DNA of 35,871 bases from an uncultured Lachnospiraceae bacterium (GTDB lineage Bacteria > Bacillota > Clostridia > Lachnospirales > Lachnospiraceae), in assembly GCA_947628955.1 (NCBI GenBank), contig CANRBX010000027.1, positions 1 through 35,871 of the forward strand, given 5' to 3'. The position numbers and the translations under genes are program-made. The notes beneath the pieces are model-generated. The model was not told the DNA's origin and did not search any database. It saw only the letters and a program-made list of their open reading frames with translations. Positions 8,129 to 17,010 of this stretch are shown piece by piece; position 1 is the stretch's first letter, and each line of letters opens with the position of its first letter.

Positions 8129-8911
8129 TCAGCCGAGCGCCACGTCCAGCACCATCATCACCATGAATCCGGCTGCGAAGCCGATCGTTCCCAGATTGCT
8201 GTGATGTCCCTGCGACGTCTCCGGGATCAGCTCCTCAACGACTACATACAGCATGGCCCCGGCTGCAAATGCCAGCAGATACGGCAGAAGCGGCATAATA
8301 AAACGCGAGAGCAGGATCGTCGCCGCTCCGGCGGCCGGTTCAACCACGCCGGAGGCCACGCCCATGGCGAACGCCCGCCTGCGCGTCATGTTTTCCTCGC
8401 TCACAAGGGGCAGGCTGATGATCGCCCCCTCCGGGAAATTCTGGATCGCAATTCCGAGAGACAGGGCGAACGCGCCGGCCAGCGTGATCCCCGCCTGATC
8501 TGCAAGCATACCGGAGAAGATGACGCCTACCGCCATGCCCTCCGGAATATTGTGAAGGGTCACGGCCAGCAGAAGCATCGTCGTTTTTTTCAGTCCGACA
8601 TGCGGTCCTTCGGCCTCGGTACACCCCATATGCAGGTGCGGAACGAGTTTATCCATTGCAAGTAAAAAAACGAAGCCCAGGGCCAGGCCGGCCGCCGCCG
8701 GCAGAAACGCCAGGCGCCCCATTCCCTCCGACATATCCATCGCCGGAATCAGGAGCGACCACACGGAGGCCGCCACCATAACACCGGACGCAAAGCCCAG
8801 AAGCGCTTTCTGCACTTTTGTATTCAGTTCTCCTCTCAGAAAAAATACACAGGCTGCACCCGCCGACGTGCCGGCAAACGGAAGCAGCAGCCCCGCCAAG
8901 ATCTCTTTCAT
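8129..8911 (-). CDS. ZIP-family divalent metal transporter
   Basis: This 260-residue membrane protein with eight predicted segments carries the two ZIP metal-site motifs: HNIPEG at 120-125 and QNFPEG at 157-162. This resembles ZupT/GufA-type transporters that import zinc, iron or manganese. A His-containing loop lies between segments 3 and 4 (KLVPHLHMGCTEAEGPHVG). The start is supported by GGGAGAG upstream. It appears to be transcribed alone; the nitroreductase lies about 110 bp upstream in the same direction. Metal specificity cannot be read from sequence. Confidence 0.9.
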   Translation of the reverse strand: MKEILAGLLLPFAGTSAGAACVFFLRGELNTKVQKALLGFASGVMVAASVWSLLIPAMDMSEGMGRLAFLPAAAGLALGFVFLLAMDKLVPHLHMGCTEAEGPHVGLKKTTMLLLAVTLHNIPEGMAVGVIFSGMLADQAGITLAGAFALSLGIAIQNFPEGAIISLPLVSEENMTRRRAFAMGVASGVVEPAAGAATILLSRFIMPLLPYLLAFAAGAMLYVVVEELIPETSQGHHSNLGTIGFAAGFMVMMVLDVALG

Positions 8912-9024
8912 TTCAAAACTCTCCCTGTAATCGCATTCCTTCCCGCCGCATAGCCCTGCCCTTCACGGATAGTATATCCTTTCCGTATCCTGCATGTGCA
9001 AGTCCGGCAGATTTTTCCTGTTTC

Positions 9025-9606
9025 TCAGTGCCGGATGATCACATCCTCCAGTCTCCGCTTCGGCACATAATGCACATCATTCTCATCGCGGTAGTAGGCG
9101 ACCGGCTCTCCCTCCTGCACCTCCGTGAGGACAACCTTCTCCGCCGGCTTTCCGACCGCCACGATCAGAAGCGGGGCCAGATTTTCGGCCAGGCCAAGCT
9201 CCTTTTTCACGGAATCTGCCCTGAAATTGCCGATCATGCAGCCTCCGAGCCCCATCTCCACGGCCGCCAGCAGCATCGTCTGCGCTGCGATCCCGACATC
9301 CTTCTGGAAGCGCGCGAGCGATTCCTGGATGTCCGTGTCCTGGCAGATCACGATAAACGCAGTCGGCCGCATCCCCTCATGCGGGAGCGTCATATCCGGA
9401 AGAGCGCGCGCCCATGCGGTCAGCTCCTGGATCCGGTCCACCTCTTCCTTCTCCCACGCCAGATAATATTTCAGCGGCTGCATATTTACGCTCGACGCGG
9501 TAAGCCTCGCGCAGTCTGCCAGCTCGCGCAGCTCCGCCTCCGTCACGCGGCGGCTCTCATCATAGCCGCGGTAACTCCTGTTTTTTCTAACCAGATCTTT
9601 GATCAT
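9025..9606 (-). CDS. Nitroreductase-family FMN oxidoreductase
   Basis: The 193-residue protein has the nitroreductase fold signatures. RKNRSYRGYDESRRV is the N-terminal FMN-contact Arg/Ser region. ARLTASSVNMQPLKYYLA is the SxxNxQP loop. GIAAQTMLLAAVEMGLGGC and MIGNF form the central helix and Gly loop. Members reduce nitro compounds, quinones or other electron acceptors using NAD(P)H; the natural substrate is unknown. The start follows AAGGAGA. It lies 58 bp downstream of the MurE-type gene on the same strand, so readthrough is possible, but a functional link is not evident. Confidence 0.9.
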   Translation of the reverse strand: MIKDLVRKNRSYRGYDESRRVTEAELRELADCARLTASSVNMQPLKYYLAWEKEEVDRIQELTAWARALPDMTLPHEGMRPTAFIVICQDTDIQESLARFQKDVGIAAQTMLLAAVEMGLGGCMIGNFRADSVKKELGLAENLAPLLIVAVGKPAEKVVLTEVQEGEPVAYYRDENDVHYVPKRRLEDVIIRH

Positions 9607-9664
9607 ATGTCCGTCTCCTTTTTAATCAGAAGTATATCTTATCTGCCGGACAATATCAATCATT

Positions 9665-11275
9665 TCAGACGGATATTTGAATTTTTTCACCCCGATCCGT
9701 TTCCCGCGCGCCGCACTCCGCCAGCGCCTCCCGCATCAGGCAGGAATCTGTCGGGTACTCGCGCAGTCCGCTGCCGATCCTCTGGTACTTTTCACTCCCG
9801 CGCCCGAGCAGGAGGATCAGGCTCTTCCCCTCCTCCCGCCCTGCGTATGCGGCCATCTCTCGGACTGCGTCGGCGCGCTCCGAAATACAGGTACACATGC
9901 AGCCCGCCATCTCCACATAGGCGCACACCTCCGCCGCGATCTCGTCCCCGCACTCCGTTCCCGGATCATCCGATGTCACACAGACAAAATCCGAGAACAG
10001 CCCGGCAATGATCCCGAGCTCGCGCCTGCGGTTCAGCGCCTTGCCGCCCGGGCAGCCGAAGATCGTGATGATCCGCCTGTACTGGCTGTATTCCTGGTAG
10101 ACCGCGTCGAACAGCTTTTCAAAGCTCAGCCGGTTGTGCGCAAAATCAACTATACCGCAGATCCTTCCGTCGCTGCTGAAAAAGGTCTCCATGCGTCCCG
10201 GAACCATGGTCTCCCGCAGGGCCTTCTGCATGCAGGATACCGGCACTCCGTAGACACTGGCGGCCGCGATCGCGGCCACCGCGTTCTCTATATTAAAGCT
10301 CCCCCTCATCGCGAGCGAAAAACGCTCGCTGAATGCTTCGCAGCTCACCCGGAACGTGATATGCTCCCCTTCCGTGCATACGTCGCTGTACCGGATGTCC
10401 GCGCGCGGATGGCGTCCGAATGTGACGATCCTTTCCGCCTTTCTGGCAGCGCTCAGGATCTGCTGCACATGATCCGCATCCAGATTGACGCAGGCCGTGC
10501 GCACCTGCCGGAACATGGACAGCTTCGCGCTGAAATAATCCTCAAAATCCCGGTGCTCCTGCGGGCTGATGTGGTCCTCTGAGATGTTCAGAAAAATCCC
10601 GACGTCAAACCGGAGCTCCCGGACGCGCTTATATTTCAGCGCCTGGCTGGAGACCTCCATCGTCATGTAGCGCAGCCCGGACTGTCTGGCGTTCGCCAGC
10701 AGTTCGTGGAGCACCGGCGACTCCGGCGTCGTCATCACCGCGTCCTGCCGCCGCTTCCCGTCGTAATTGCTGACGGTGGAAATCAGCCCGGTCTCCGGCA
10801 TCCCCTGTCCGCGCTCCCATGCATCCAGCATCGCCTTCAGATACCAGGCGGTCGTCGTCTTGCCCTTCGTCCCCGTGATCCCCGTCAGCGCAGGCCTGCC
10901 CGGCACATACCCAAAAAACAGTGCGGAAGCGGCCGCCATCGCTTTCCGCACGTCCTTCACCAACAGGCACGGTAGATTCTGACGGGCTGCGATCCTCCGC
11001 TCACTGATATATGCAATACTCCCCCTGTCAGCCGCCTGCTGCAGATACTCCTCACGAAACGCGTTTCCCTTGCAGATAAATACGGTTCCCGGCACGGCCG
11101 CCCGCGAATCGCAGGTCAGCCAGCGCACCGGCTGTCTTTTCTCCGCACTTTCCGCACTTTCCGCATTTTTCGCACTTTCCGCATTTTTCGCGCTTTCCGC
11201 ATTTTCCGCCCCTGCCGGCCCGCACAGCAGTCCGCGCTGCCGCAGAGCCGTCTCCAGATCTCCGATCGTAATCAT
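9665..11275 (-). CDS. murE: MurE-type UDP-MurNAc-tripeptide synthetase, probable paralogue
   Basis: The 536-residue Mur ligase has three domains: an N-terminal UDP-binding domain (WLTCDSRAAVPGTVFICKG), a central ATPase domain with P-loop GITGTKGKTTT (132-142) and MTMEVSSQALKYKR, and a C-terminal domain beginning near DFAHNRLSFEKLFD. MurE adds the third residue (meso-DAP, Lys or other) to UDP-MurNAc-L-Ala-D-Glu. The specificity motif, DNPR in DAP-adding enzymes, reads DDPG here (436-439), so the third amino acid may differ, or this is an accessory ligase. Residues 23-46 are a (NAESAK)n-type insert. It is 7 bp downstream of a VanY-type carboxypeptidase and follows a two-component system, which suggests inducible wall remodelling, not housekeeping synthesis. 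Confidence 0.8.
   Translation of the reverse strand: MITIGDLETALRQRGLLCGPAGAENAESAKNAESAKNAESAESAEKRQPVRWLTCDSRAAVPGTVFICKGNAFREEYLQQAADRGSIAYISERRIAARQNLPCLLVKDVRKAMAAASALFFGYVPGRPALTGITGTKGKTTTAWYLKAMLDAWERGQGMPETGLISTVSNYDGKRRQDAVMTTPESPVLHELLANARQSGLRYMTMEVSSQALKYKRVRELRFDVGIFLNISEDHISPQEHRDFEDYFSAKLSMFRQVRTACVNLDADHVQQILSAARKAERIVTFGRHPRADIRYSDVCTEGEHITFRVSCEAFSERFSLAMRGSFNIENAVAAIAAASVYGVPVSCMQKALRETMVPGRMETFFSSDGRICGIVDFAHNRLSFEKLFDAVYQEYSQYRRIITIFGCPGGKALNRRRELGIIAGLFSDFVCVTSDDPGTECGDEIAAEVCAYVEMAGCMCTCISERADAVREMAAYAGREEGKSLILLLGRGSEKYQRIGSGLREYPTDSCLMREALAECGARETDRGEKIQISV
11138..11209 (-). repeat. 18-bp (9-bp) tandem repeat inside the MurE-type gene
   Basis: Codons 23-46 are built from NAESAK/AESAE units of 18 and 9 bp, inserted in the loop between the first strand and the UDP-binding WLTCDSRA segment. 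All units are whole codons, so the frame is kept. Confidence 0.8.
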
Positions 11276-11282
11276 AATTCCC

Positions 11283-12158
11283 TCACTCTTCCCCCAGATA
11301 TTCTTCCAGCGTAATGCCCCTGCTCATGATCTCCTGCGCGGCTTCCACGCCGACGTACCGGAAATGCCACGATTCATAGTCCACCTGCGTGATCTCTTCC
11401 TTGCCGCGCGGGTAGCGCAGGATAAATCCATACCGGCTGCAGTTTTCGCGGAGCCACTGGTTCTCGGCAGTGGTCTCCTGCTGCGCGTCCAGCATCTGAT
11501 AGCCGAGCGAGACAATATCTGCCGCCAGGCCGGTCTCATGCTCGCTGTGTCCCGGCGGCATCGTCTCCCGCGTCTCCTTTTCATATGCCTGCTGCCAGGT
11601 CAGCCCCTCACTCTCCATCGACGCCTCGATATCTTCATCGAGCAGCTTCTGCTGGTACTCTGTATCCCGGTAGCCGGAGGCCACTACAAACTGCAGCCCC
11701 TCGTCCGACCCGTCCGTCAGCATTTCCTTCAGCGCGCCGTACATTTCCTCCGCCACCGCGCAGGATCGGTTGTTCAGCCAGTGCAGCTGCGGTGAATATC
11801 CCTCCGGAAGCGCATGGTCCTTATTGACCAGCATCAGAAGATCTGTCTTCTGTCCTTCTCTCCCCTGTCCCTCTGTCCCCGGGATCCGGCCTTCCCCGCT
11901 CTCCCGGATCTTAAACTGCCTTCCGCCTGTCTCGCCGGCCTCCCTGTACCGCACGGCGCCCACCGCCAGCACACACGCCAGGGCCGCGGCCGCGCCGAGG
12001 CAGATACGTCTGCGCCGCAGCGCGCGCTTCTGTCTCCCGGCGCTCTCCCTCAGCCGTTCGCGGTTTCCCGCGAGCTCCTGCTGCCTCCTTTGTTTTTTCT
12101 CCCCGTCCAGCTGGGCCCTGTTTGTCGACCTGGATTCTGCATATTCATATGTATACAT
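11283..12158 (-). CDS. VanY-type D-alanyl-D-alanine carboxypeptidase (peptidase M15B)
   Basis: The enzyme removes the terminal D-Ala from peptidoglycan stem peptides. I place the start at the ATG ending at 12158, behind GGAGGGG; a longer in-frame extension lacks a site. The 291-residue protein has a charged cytoplasmic tail, one membrane anchor (about 51-69) and an outside M15B domain. Its motifs are SGYRDTEYQQ (161-170), PGHSEHETGLAADI (zinc ligands His207 and Asp214) and ESWHFRY (Glu262 and His265). All metal and catalytic residues are present. It is the fourth gene of the response regulator, kinase, unknown, VanY, MurE run. Confidence 0.9.
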   Translation of the reverse strand: MYTYEYAESRSTNRAQLDGEKKQRRQQELAGNRERLRESAGRQKRALRRRRICLGAAAALACVLAVGAVRYREAGETGGRQFKIRESGEGRIPGTEGQGREGQKTDLLMLVNKDHALPEGYSPQLHWLNNRSCAVAEEMYGALKEMLTDGSDEGLQFVVASGYRDTEYQQKLLDEDIEASMESEGLTWQQAYEKETRETMPPGHSEHETGLAADIVSLGYQMLDAQQETTAENQWLRENCSRYGFILRYPRGKEEITQVDYESWHFRYVGVEAAQEIMSRGITLEEYLGEE

Positions 12159-12292
12159 TAAAAAAATCCCCTCCGAAGCTGTATTTCCCGGGAACGGCCG
12201 CGCGCCATCAGGCCCCGCCGTTCCCCTCACACCTGCGAAGAGGATAAAACTCACATGTATCAGATTTTTCTCAAAATTGTATCAAAGTTGTA

Positions 12293-13504
12293 TCATTCAG
12301 AATTTTCCATAAAAATTTCTTCGGCGTCAGCTTCAGACACCTCTCCTGTCCCTGTTTTCCCATACCCGCCAGCGGCCGCCGCGATCCCGTCATCTGCGTC
12401 AAACGGCTCCTGATAGGCCTCCGCCGCCGGCCACGCCGGATACCCGATCTCACTGCGCATCTCGTAATCCCCGCAGGCATACATGATCCCGAGGCCGTAC
12501 CATCCTATCGTCCAGTCACTGTCCTCTTCCAGCACAGTTTCACCGCATCCGTAAGACTCGGCAATGCTTCTGACAAAGTCCTGCCATTTCCACGTGCCGT
12601 ACATGACTGCGAATCCGAAGGCATAAGTTTCTATATATTCATAATTGTACATCACCGCCGGGCGGCGCCAGGCATGGCCGGTAAAGCGTTCAAACTGAAG
12701 CTGTGCATCCAGCGACAGGCCAAGATCTCCCGCGAGATCCGGCTTCGCCCCCTGCGCTCCGCAGACCGAGGCAAAATCACACTTTGAGGGATCCTCCGGA
12801 GTCACGCGCTCTGTACACTCCTGCCCTATCCCCCACACGGTCTCTTCCTCCAGCATATCCAGAGCTTTCTCCGGATCAATGCCCTTCTCTTCCAGGATCT
12901 CCTTCTCATATTCCGCCATCGTGCCAAAGGAATCAAATCCCATGGCAGATGCCGCCGCATCCAGCATGCCCGGCCCGCATACAGCCGCGTAATAGATCAG
13001 GTCCACGTTTACATCCGCCACAATCGTGGCCGAGCAGCCGTCCACCTCATAGAAATGCAGCAGACAGACCGGGAGCGCCGTATTATCCAGGTAAACGGAG
13101 ACCGGCTCAAACAGGAAGAGCGCCTCCTGCGAGATGCACGACAGGCATCTCTCCGGAAACAGCCCGGCATCGCACCATTTTCCCATGATATCGCGGCACC
13201 TCTCCAGCATCTTCTCAGAGCTCACATCAGAAATTTCAACACCCCGATTATAAAAAGCCGTGTCCCACTGGAAAATCCCCGACTGCTCCTCCAGTATCTG
13301 CAGACGCCCGGCGCTGTCCAGAGAGGCCGTATCCAGAAATGTGATGCTGTCCCTGTGCGAGAGCACGGGACGCCCCTCCAGCCTGGCGTCCTGCCAGTCG
13401 GCATACAGGCCGGGAAGGAACCAGGCCGCCGCCACAGAGACCGCAAGCACCGCGATCCCCACCGTATATTTCAGGGCTGTCTTCCAGCCTCCGCGTCCCG
13501 GCAT
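12293..13504 (-). CDS. Unknown membrane-anchored extracellular protein
   Basis: I do not recognise this 403-residue protein. It has an N-terminal anchor (about 13-31) and then a soluble part predicted to face outside. That part is Asp/Glu/Cys/Trp-rich, has about a dozen Cys and ends in a Gly/Glu tail. The start follows GGGAGGAAACC. It lies between a two-component kinase and a VanY-type carboxypeptidase, separated from the kinase by a 60-bp repeat array, so it may be an accessory sensor or wall-associated factor of that system. No enzymatic motif was found. Confidence 0.75.
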   Translation of the reverse strand: MPGRGGWKTALKYTVGIAVLAVSVAAAWFLPGLYADWQDARLEGRPVLSHRDSITFLDTASLDSAGRLQILEEQSGIFQWDTAFYNRGVEISDVSSEKMLERCRDIMGKWCDAGLFPERCLSCISQEALFLFEPVSVYLDNTALPVCLLHFYEVDGCSATIVADVNVDLIYYAAVCGPGMLDAAASAMGFDSFGTMAEYEKEILEEKGIDPEKALDMLEEETVWGIGQECTERVTPEDPSKCDFASVCGAQGAKPDLAGDLGLSLDAQLQFERFTGHAWRRPAVMYNYEYIETYAFGFAVMYGTWKWQDFVRSIAESYGCGETVLEEDSDWTIGWYGLGIMYACGDYEMRSEIGYPAWPAAEAYQEPFDADDGIAAAAGGYGKTGTGEVSEADAEEIFMENSE

Positions 13505-13587
13505 CCGGTTTCCTCCCTTCGTTTTCCGGGATCCTGCTGCCCGCAGGCCATCCCCGGTGTCATTTCATGCCGCCCGCGCTTTGCAGG

Positions 13588-13803
13588 CACTGCTCTGCCT
13601 CACTGCGTCTTTGCCCCGGCGCGTTTTCTTCCCGCCGCGAGCGCGGGCACTGCCCTGCCTCACTGCGTCTTTGCCCCGGCGCGTTTTCTTCCCGCCGCGG
13701 GCGCGGGCACTGCCCTGCCTCACTGCGTCTTTGCCCCGGCGCGTTTTCTTCCCGCCGCGGGCGCGGGCACTGCTCTGCCTCACTGCGTCTTTGCCCCGGC
13801 GCG
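13588..13803. repeat. 60-bp minisatellite, about 3.6 copies
   Basis: The exact period is 60 bp (13588, 13648, 13708, 13768) with very few base changes. The array covers the last codons of the histidine kinase and the space after its stop. On the minus strand one frame is open through all copies and encodes a 20-residue Lys/Arg/Gly/Ala unit (KDAVRQGSARARGGKKTRRG). The kinase frame stops in the first copy it enters. Confidence 0.9.
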
Positions 13804-15258
13804 CCCCTTCCTGCCGCCCGCCCGGCCGGCAGTCCTGCTTCTTCTGCGCCCGCGTCCTTCAGGCTCCGGCGCCGAAAACAGCACCGTGACCTTCAGCCCG
13901 GCCCCCGGCTCGCTCTCCATCTGCCATCCTGCGTGATGCAGCTCCACGATCTTCTGGCAGAGCGCCAGCCCAAGGCCCGCGCCGCCCTCCTTGCGCGCAC
14001 GGGACTTGTCTACCATATAAAATGCCTCCGTGATCCTCGAGAGTTCCTCCGGCGGGATCCCCCTGCCCTCGTCCTCCACCGCGATCGAATAACCCTCCGG
14101 GAGCAGAAGCCCGCTGACGCGGATCCGGCTGCCCGGCTCAGAGGCCTTCCTCGCATTGTCGATCAGGTTTGTGAACAGCGAGATCAGCAGGTCGCGGTCC
14201 CCGTAGATCCAGCCCTCCTGCGCGTCCGTCTGGAGGCGGATCTGCTTCTCCGTCAGCGACGGGAGCACGGTCCGCTCCACCTCGCGCAGCAGCTCCTTCG
14301 GGCGGATCTCGCGGAACAGGATATCCTGCCGGTCCGCAAGCGTCAGCTCCAGAAGCTTGTGCGAGAGAGACTGCAGGCGCTTTCCCTGCCGGAATATGTA
14401 GTCCGCGCACATGTCCGTCTCCTCCTGCGAGAGCTCCATCTGGCGGATCGTATCCGCGTAGCCGATGATCGAGGTCAGGGGCGTCTTCAGCTCGTGCGCA
14501 AAGGCGGCCGTAAATTCCTCCTGCCTGCGCACCTCGTTCTGCAGCTGCTCCATCTGCGTGTTCATCGTGTTCGCCATCCAGTTAAAATCATCCGCCAGAC
14601 GCCCGATCTCGTCGGCGCTGCGGATCTTCACGCGCGTGTCATAGCGCCCCATCGCGAATCTCCTTGTCGCCCGGGAGAGCTTCTGCATATTGCGCATCAC
14701 CAGAAACAGCACCAGCAGGATCAGGCCGCCCACCAGCACCGACAAAAGCAAAACCCCGGTCTGGTATCTGGAATACATGCCCGACCGGTTCTCAAAAATG
14801 TCCGTGATGTTCTTTGTCGTCTCGATCAGGACGCCGGAGCTGCTCTTTGCGAGCACAACGATAAATGTCTCGTCCCCCTGGCGCACGATCTCATACCCGG
14901 CATTCTTCTCCTCGTCCAGCTCGCCCGCGATCGAGCTCTCCACGCGCAGCCCATTGTCCTGGTACAGCGTCTCGCCGTCCTCGCTGCAGATCCTGACGTT
15001 CCCGCTCGTCTCGTCGCGCCTCTGGCTGAAGCTCTCGGCGATCTGCTTCACAGACGCCTGCTCCTTCTGCTCCTCTGAAAGGCTGTGCAGCGTCAGCTCG
15101 TAGGAATTCTGGAACATCTGGTTTTCCAGCATGCAGCGCTCCACCTCACGGTCCAGGCTGCTGCTGAAGCTGTCCTGGATCATCCACAGGCCGAAGGCGG
15201 TCAGAACCAGGATAAAAACCGGTGTAGTGATAAAAAATATTTTCCAGGAAAGTCTCAT
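13780..15258 (-). CDS. Two-component sensor histidine kinase
   Basis: The 492-residue kinase starts at the second of two adjacent ATGs, the one with best spacing to GGAGG. Layout: membrane segment about 7-27, extracytoplasmic sensor about 28-165, membrane segment about 168-188, HAMP about 188-240, DHp with phospho-acceptor His255 (FAHELKTPLTS), then an ATPase domain with N box (NLIDNARKA), G1 (VEDEGRGIP) and G2 (GGAGLGLALC). It should phosphorylate the regulator encoded 118 bp upstream. A basic tail (GRGRRRSRTAGRAGGRKG) runs into the 60-bp repeat array. Neighbouring VanY- and MurE-type genes suggest a cell-wall signal; the ligand is unknown. Confidence 0.93.
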   Translation of the reverse strand: MRLSWKIFFITTPVFILVLTAFGLWMIQDSFSSSLDREVERCMLENQMFQNSYELTLHSLSEEQKEQASVKQIAESFSQRRDETSGNVRICSEDGETLYQDNGLRVESSIAGELDEEKNAGYEIVRQGDETFIVVLAKSSSGVLIETTKNITDIFENRSGMYSRYQTGVLLLSVLVGGLILLVLFLVMRNMQKLSRATRRFAMGRYDTRVKIRSADEIGRLADDFNWMANTMNTQMEQLQNEVRRQEEFTAAFAHELKTPLTSIIGYADTIRQMELSQEETDMCADYIFRQGKRLQSLSHKLLELTLADRQDILFREIRPKELLREVERTVLPSLTEKQIRLQTDAQEGWIYGDRDLLISLFTNLIDNARKASEPGSRIRVSGLLLPEGYSIAVEDEGRGIPPEELSRITEAFYMVDKSRARKEGGAGLGLALCQKIVELHHAGWQMESEPGAGLKVTVLFSAPEPEGRGRRRSRTAGRAGGRKGRAGAKTQ

Positions 15259-15376
15259 CATATCCTCCGCCGGGAGCGGCAGGCCCGTCCGGCCGCCTGT
15301 CTGCACAGACATTCTCCCGCGTCAGGGGCAGCGCCCCCGGTGCAGCGGCTGATCCGGTTATCTGCCGAACGCTATA

Positions 15377-16033
15377 CTACCCGCTTACCAGGCGGTACCC
15401 CACCTTGTAGATCGCCACAATGTGCTCCTCCAGGCCAAGCTTTTTCTTCAGCCGCTGCACATGCAGGTCGACCGTCCGGCCCGTGCCGCTGTACTCGCCG
15501 CCCCAGACGTTCTCGTAGATCGTCTCGCGGTAGAGAGCGCGGTTTTTGTTGCGCAGGAACAGCAAAAGCAGCTCGTACTCCTTCGTCGTCAGGTCGACGA
15601 CCCGGCCGCCCTGCAGCACAGTCCTGGAATCCGTGTCGATCTCGATATCCAGGAAATGCAGCCTGCTCTCCGTCTTTTTGTACCGGCGCAGCACCGTCTC
15701 CACACGCGCCAGGAGCTCCGCGATCTCAAACGGCTTCGCGATATAGTCCTCGGCCCCGAGCTTCAGCCCCTTCACCTTCTGCTGCGTCTCGCCCATTGCG
15801 GTCAGAAAGATAACCGGCGTATCCATCGTCTTCGCATACTCCAGCACCTCATACCCGTTCAGCTTCGGCAGCATGATATCCAGCAGGATCAGATCAAAGG
15901 CGCGCTCCTGGATCGCATCGGCCGCTTCCTCCCCGTCCGACGCGACCTCGCACTGATATCCGGCCTTTACCAGGTTCATGCGGATCAGGTTCGCGATCGC
16001 CTCTTCATCGTCCACAATCAAAATCCTTATCAT
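15377..16033 (-). CDS. OmpR/PhoB-family response regulator
   Basis: The 218-residue regulator starts at the ATG ending at 16033, behind GGGGAG. The receiver domain (1-about 115) shows the acidic pair in VDDE, phospho-acceptor Asp52 (LILLDIMLP), Thr78 and Lys100 (IAKPF). A winged-helix DNA-binding domain follows (about 125-218; TTKEYELLLLFLRNKNRALY, VDLHVQRLKKKLG, VGYRLV). It heads a minus-strand run with its kinase, an unknown anchored protein and VanY- and MurE-type genes, which are its likely targets. A TATAGT -10 is visible about 70 bp upstream. The stop codon is TAG. Confidence 0.93.
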   Translation of the reverse strand: MIRILIVDDEEAIANLIRMNLVKAGYQCEVASDGEEAADAIQERAFDLILLDIMLPKLNGYEVLEYAKTMDTPVIFLTAMGETQQKVKGLKLGAEDYIAKPFEIAELLARVETVLRRYKKTESRLHFLDIEIDTDSRTVLQGGRVVDLTTKEYELLLLFLRNKNRALYRETIYENVWGGEYSGTGRTVDLHVQRLKKKLGLEEHIVAIYKVGYRLVSG

Positions 16034-16146
16034 CTGAGAAACTCCCCGTTCTGTCTGTCTTTTTCTCTGCGGCCGTTTCACCGGCGCGTACACTCCTACT
16101 ATACAACAAAACGGAGATTTAATAAAGGAAACAATTCTTAATAAAT

Positions 16147-17010
16147 TTAATTGTCCGGCGGCTGAAAGCCCTCCCCGATCACCTCATTGGAATCCACGAT
16201 GATCACAAAGGCGGCCGGATCGAGCTCATGGGCGCGCCTGCGGATCGCGTACATCTCCTTGTCGCTGCTGGCGCAGAGGACCACCTGCCGGTCCGCCCCG
16301 GAATAGCCGCCCCTGGCCCGCAGGATCGTCGCCCCACGCCCCACAAGCTCGTCCACGGCACGCACGATCTCCTGCGGATAGTCCGTGATGATCATCGTCA
16401 GCTTTCCTCCCCCGCCGTACAGCACCTTGTCAAGGACACAGGAATAGAGGTACGCCAGGATCAGCCCATAGACGCACGCGTCAAAGCTGCCGACCTGCAG
16501 GCCGCCGATCGCAATCACCACCGCGTCCTGCACCAGGGCGATCCTGCCGACGGACAGGTGCGGATGGTGGCAGCGGACCGCCATGATGACAAAATCAAAG
16601 CCGCCGGTCGACGAGCCGCGCACGAACACGATCCCGTATCCGACGCCGCAGAGCACGCCCGCACAGATCGCGGCGAGCATCAGCTCTCCTTTGTAAACCG
16701 GGAGCTGCGGGCCGAGCAGGTCCATGATCAGCGATGTGATCACCACCGTCTTCAGCGAGCGCAGGTAAAACATGCGCCCGAGCGTCCGGTAGCAGGCGAG
16801 CGCGATCGGGATGTTCAGAAGAACCGTCATGGCGCCGACCGGAAGCCCGAACTGCCGGTACAGGATCAGCGCCAGCCCGGACACGCCGGACATCGGAAAG
16901 CCGGCCGGGACCGCAAAACTGTAAATTGCAGCGGCAAGCAGAATGCCGCTGCAAAGATCCGCGAGAATATCAATAAACAGCTTTCCTCCCCTGGTCTTCT
17001 CCAATATCAT
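16147..17010 (-). CDS. YitT-family membrane protein
   Basis: The 287-residue protein has five or six membrane segments, with PAGFPMSGVSGLALILYRQF and the family motif RGSSTGGFDFVIMA. A C-terminal soluble DUF2179 domain (about 205-285; MIITDYPQEIVRAVDELV, then GATILRARGGYSG) resembles a GlnB-like fold. The function of YitT proteins is not established. Its ATG overlaps the stop of the upstream antiporter gene by 4 bp behind AAAGGAGC, so the two are translationally coupled. Confidence 0.9.
   Translation of the reverse strand: MILEKTRGGKLFIDILADLCSGILLAAAIYSFAVPAGFPMSGVSGLALILYRQFGLPVGAMTVLLNIPIALACYRTLGRMFYLRSLKTVVITSLIMDLLGPQLPVYKGELMLAAICAGVLCGVGYGIVFVRGSSTGGFDFVIMAVRCHHPHLSVGRIALVQDAVVIAIGGLQVGSFDACVYGLILAYLYSCVLDKVLYGGGGKLTMIITDYPQEIVRAVDELVGRGATILRARGGYSGADRQVVLCASSDKEMYAIRRRAHELDPAAFVIIVDSNEVIGEGFQPPDN

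Noticed and set aside
13565..13783. Basic repeat peptide on the minus strand as a separate gene
   Set aside because: It starts at GTG inside the kinase end with no ribosome site, and the open frame follows from the 60-bp period. It is kept only as a note on the repeat.
13588..13803. CRISPR-like direct repeats
   Set aside because: The 60-bp units are contiguous with no unique spacers and no cas genes. The 112-bp array at 35140 fails for the same reason.
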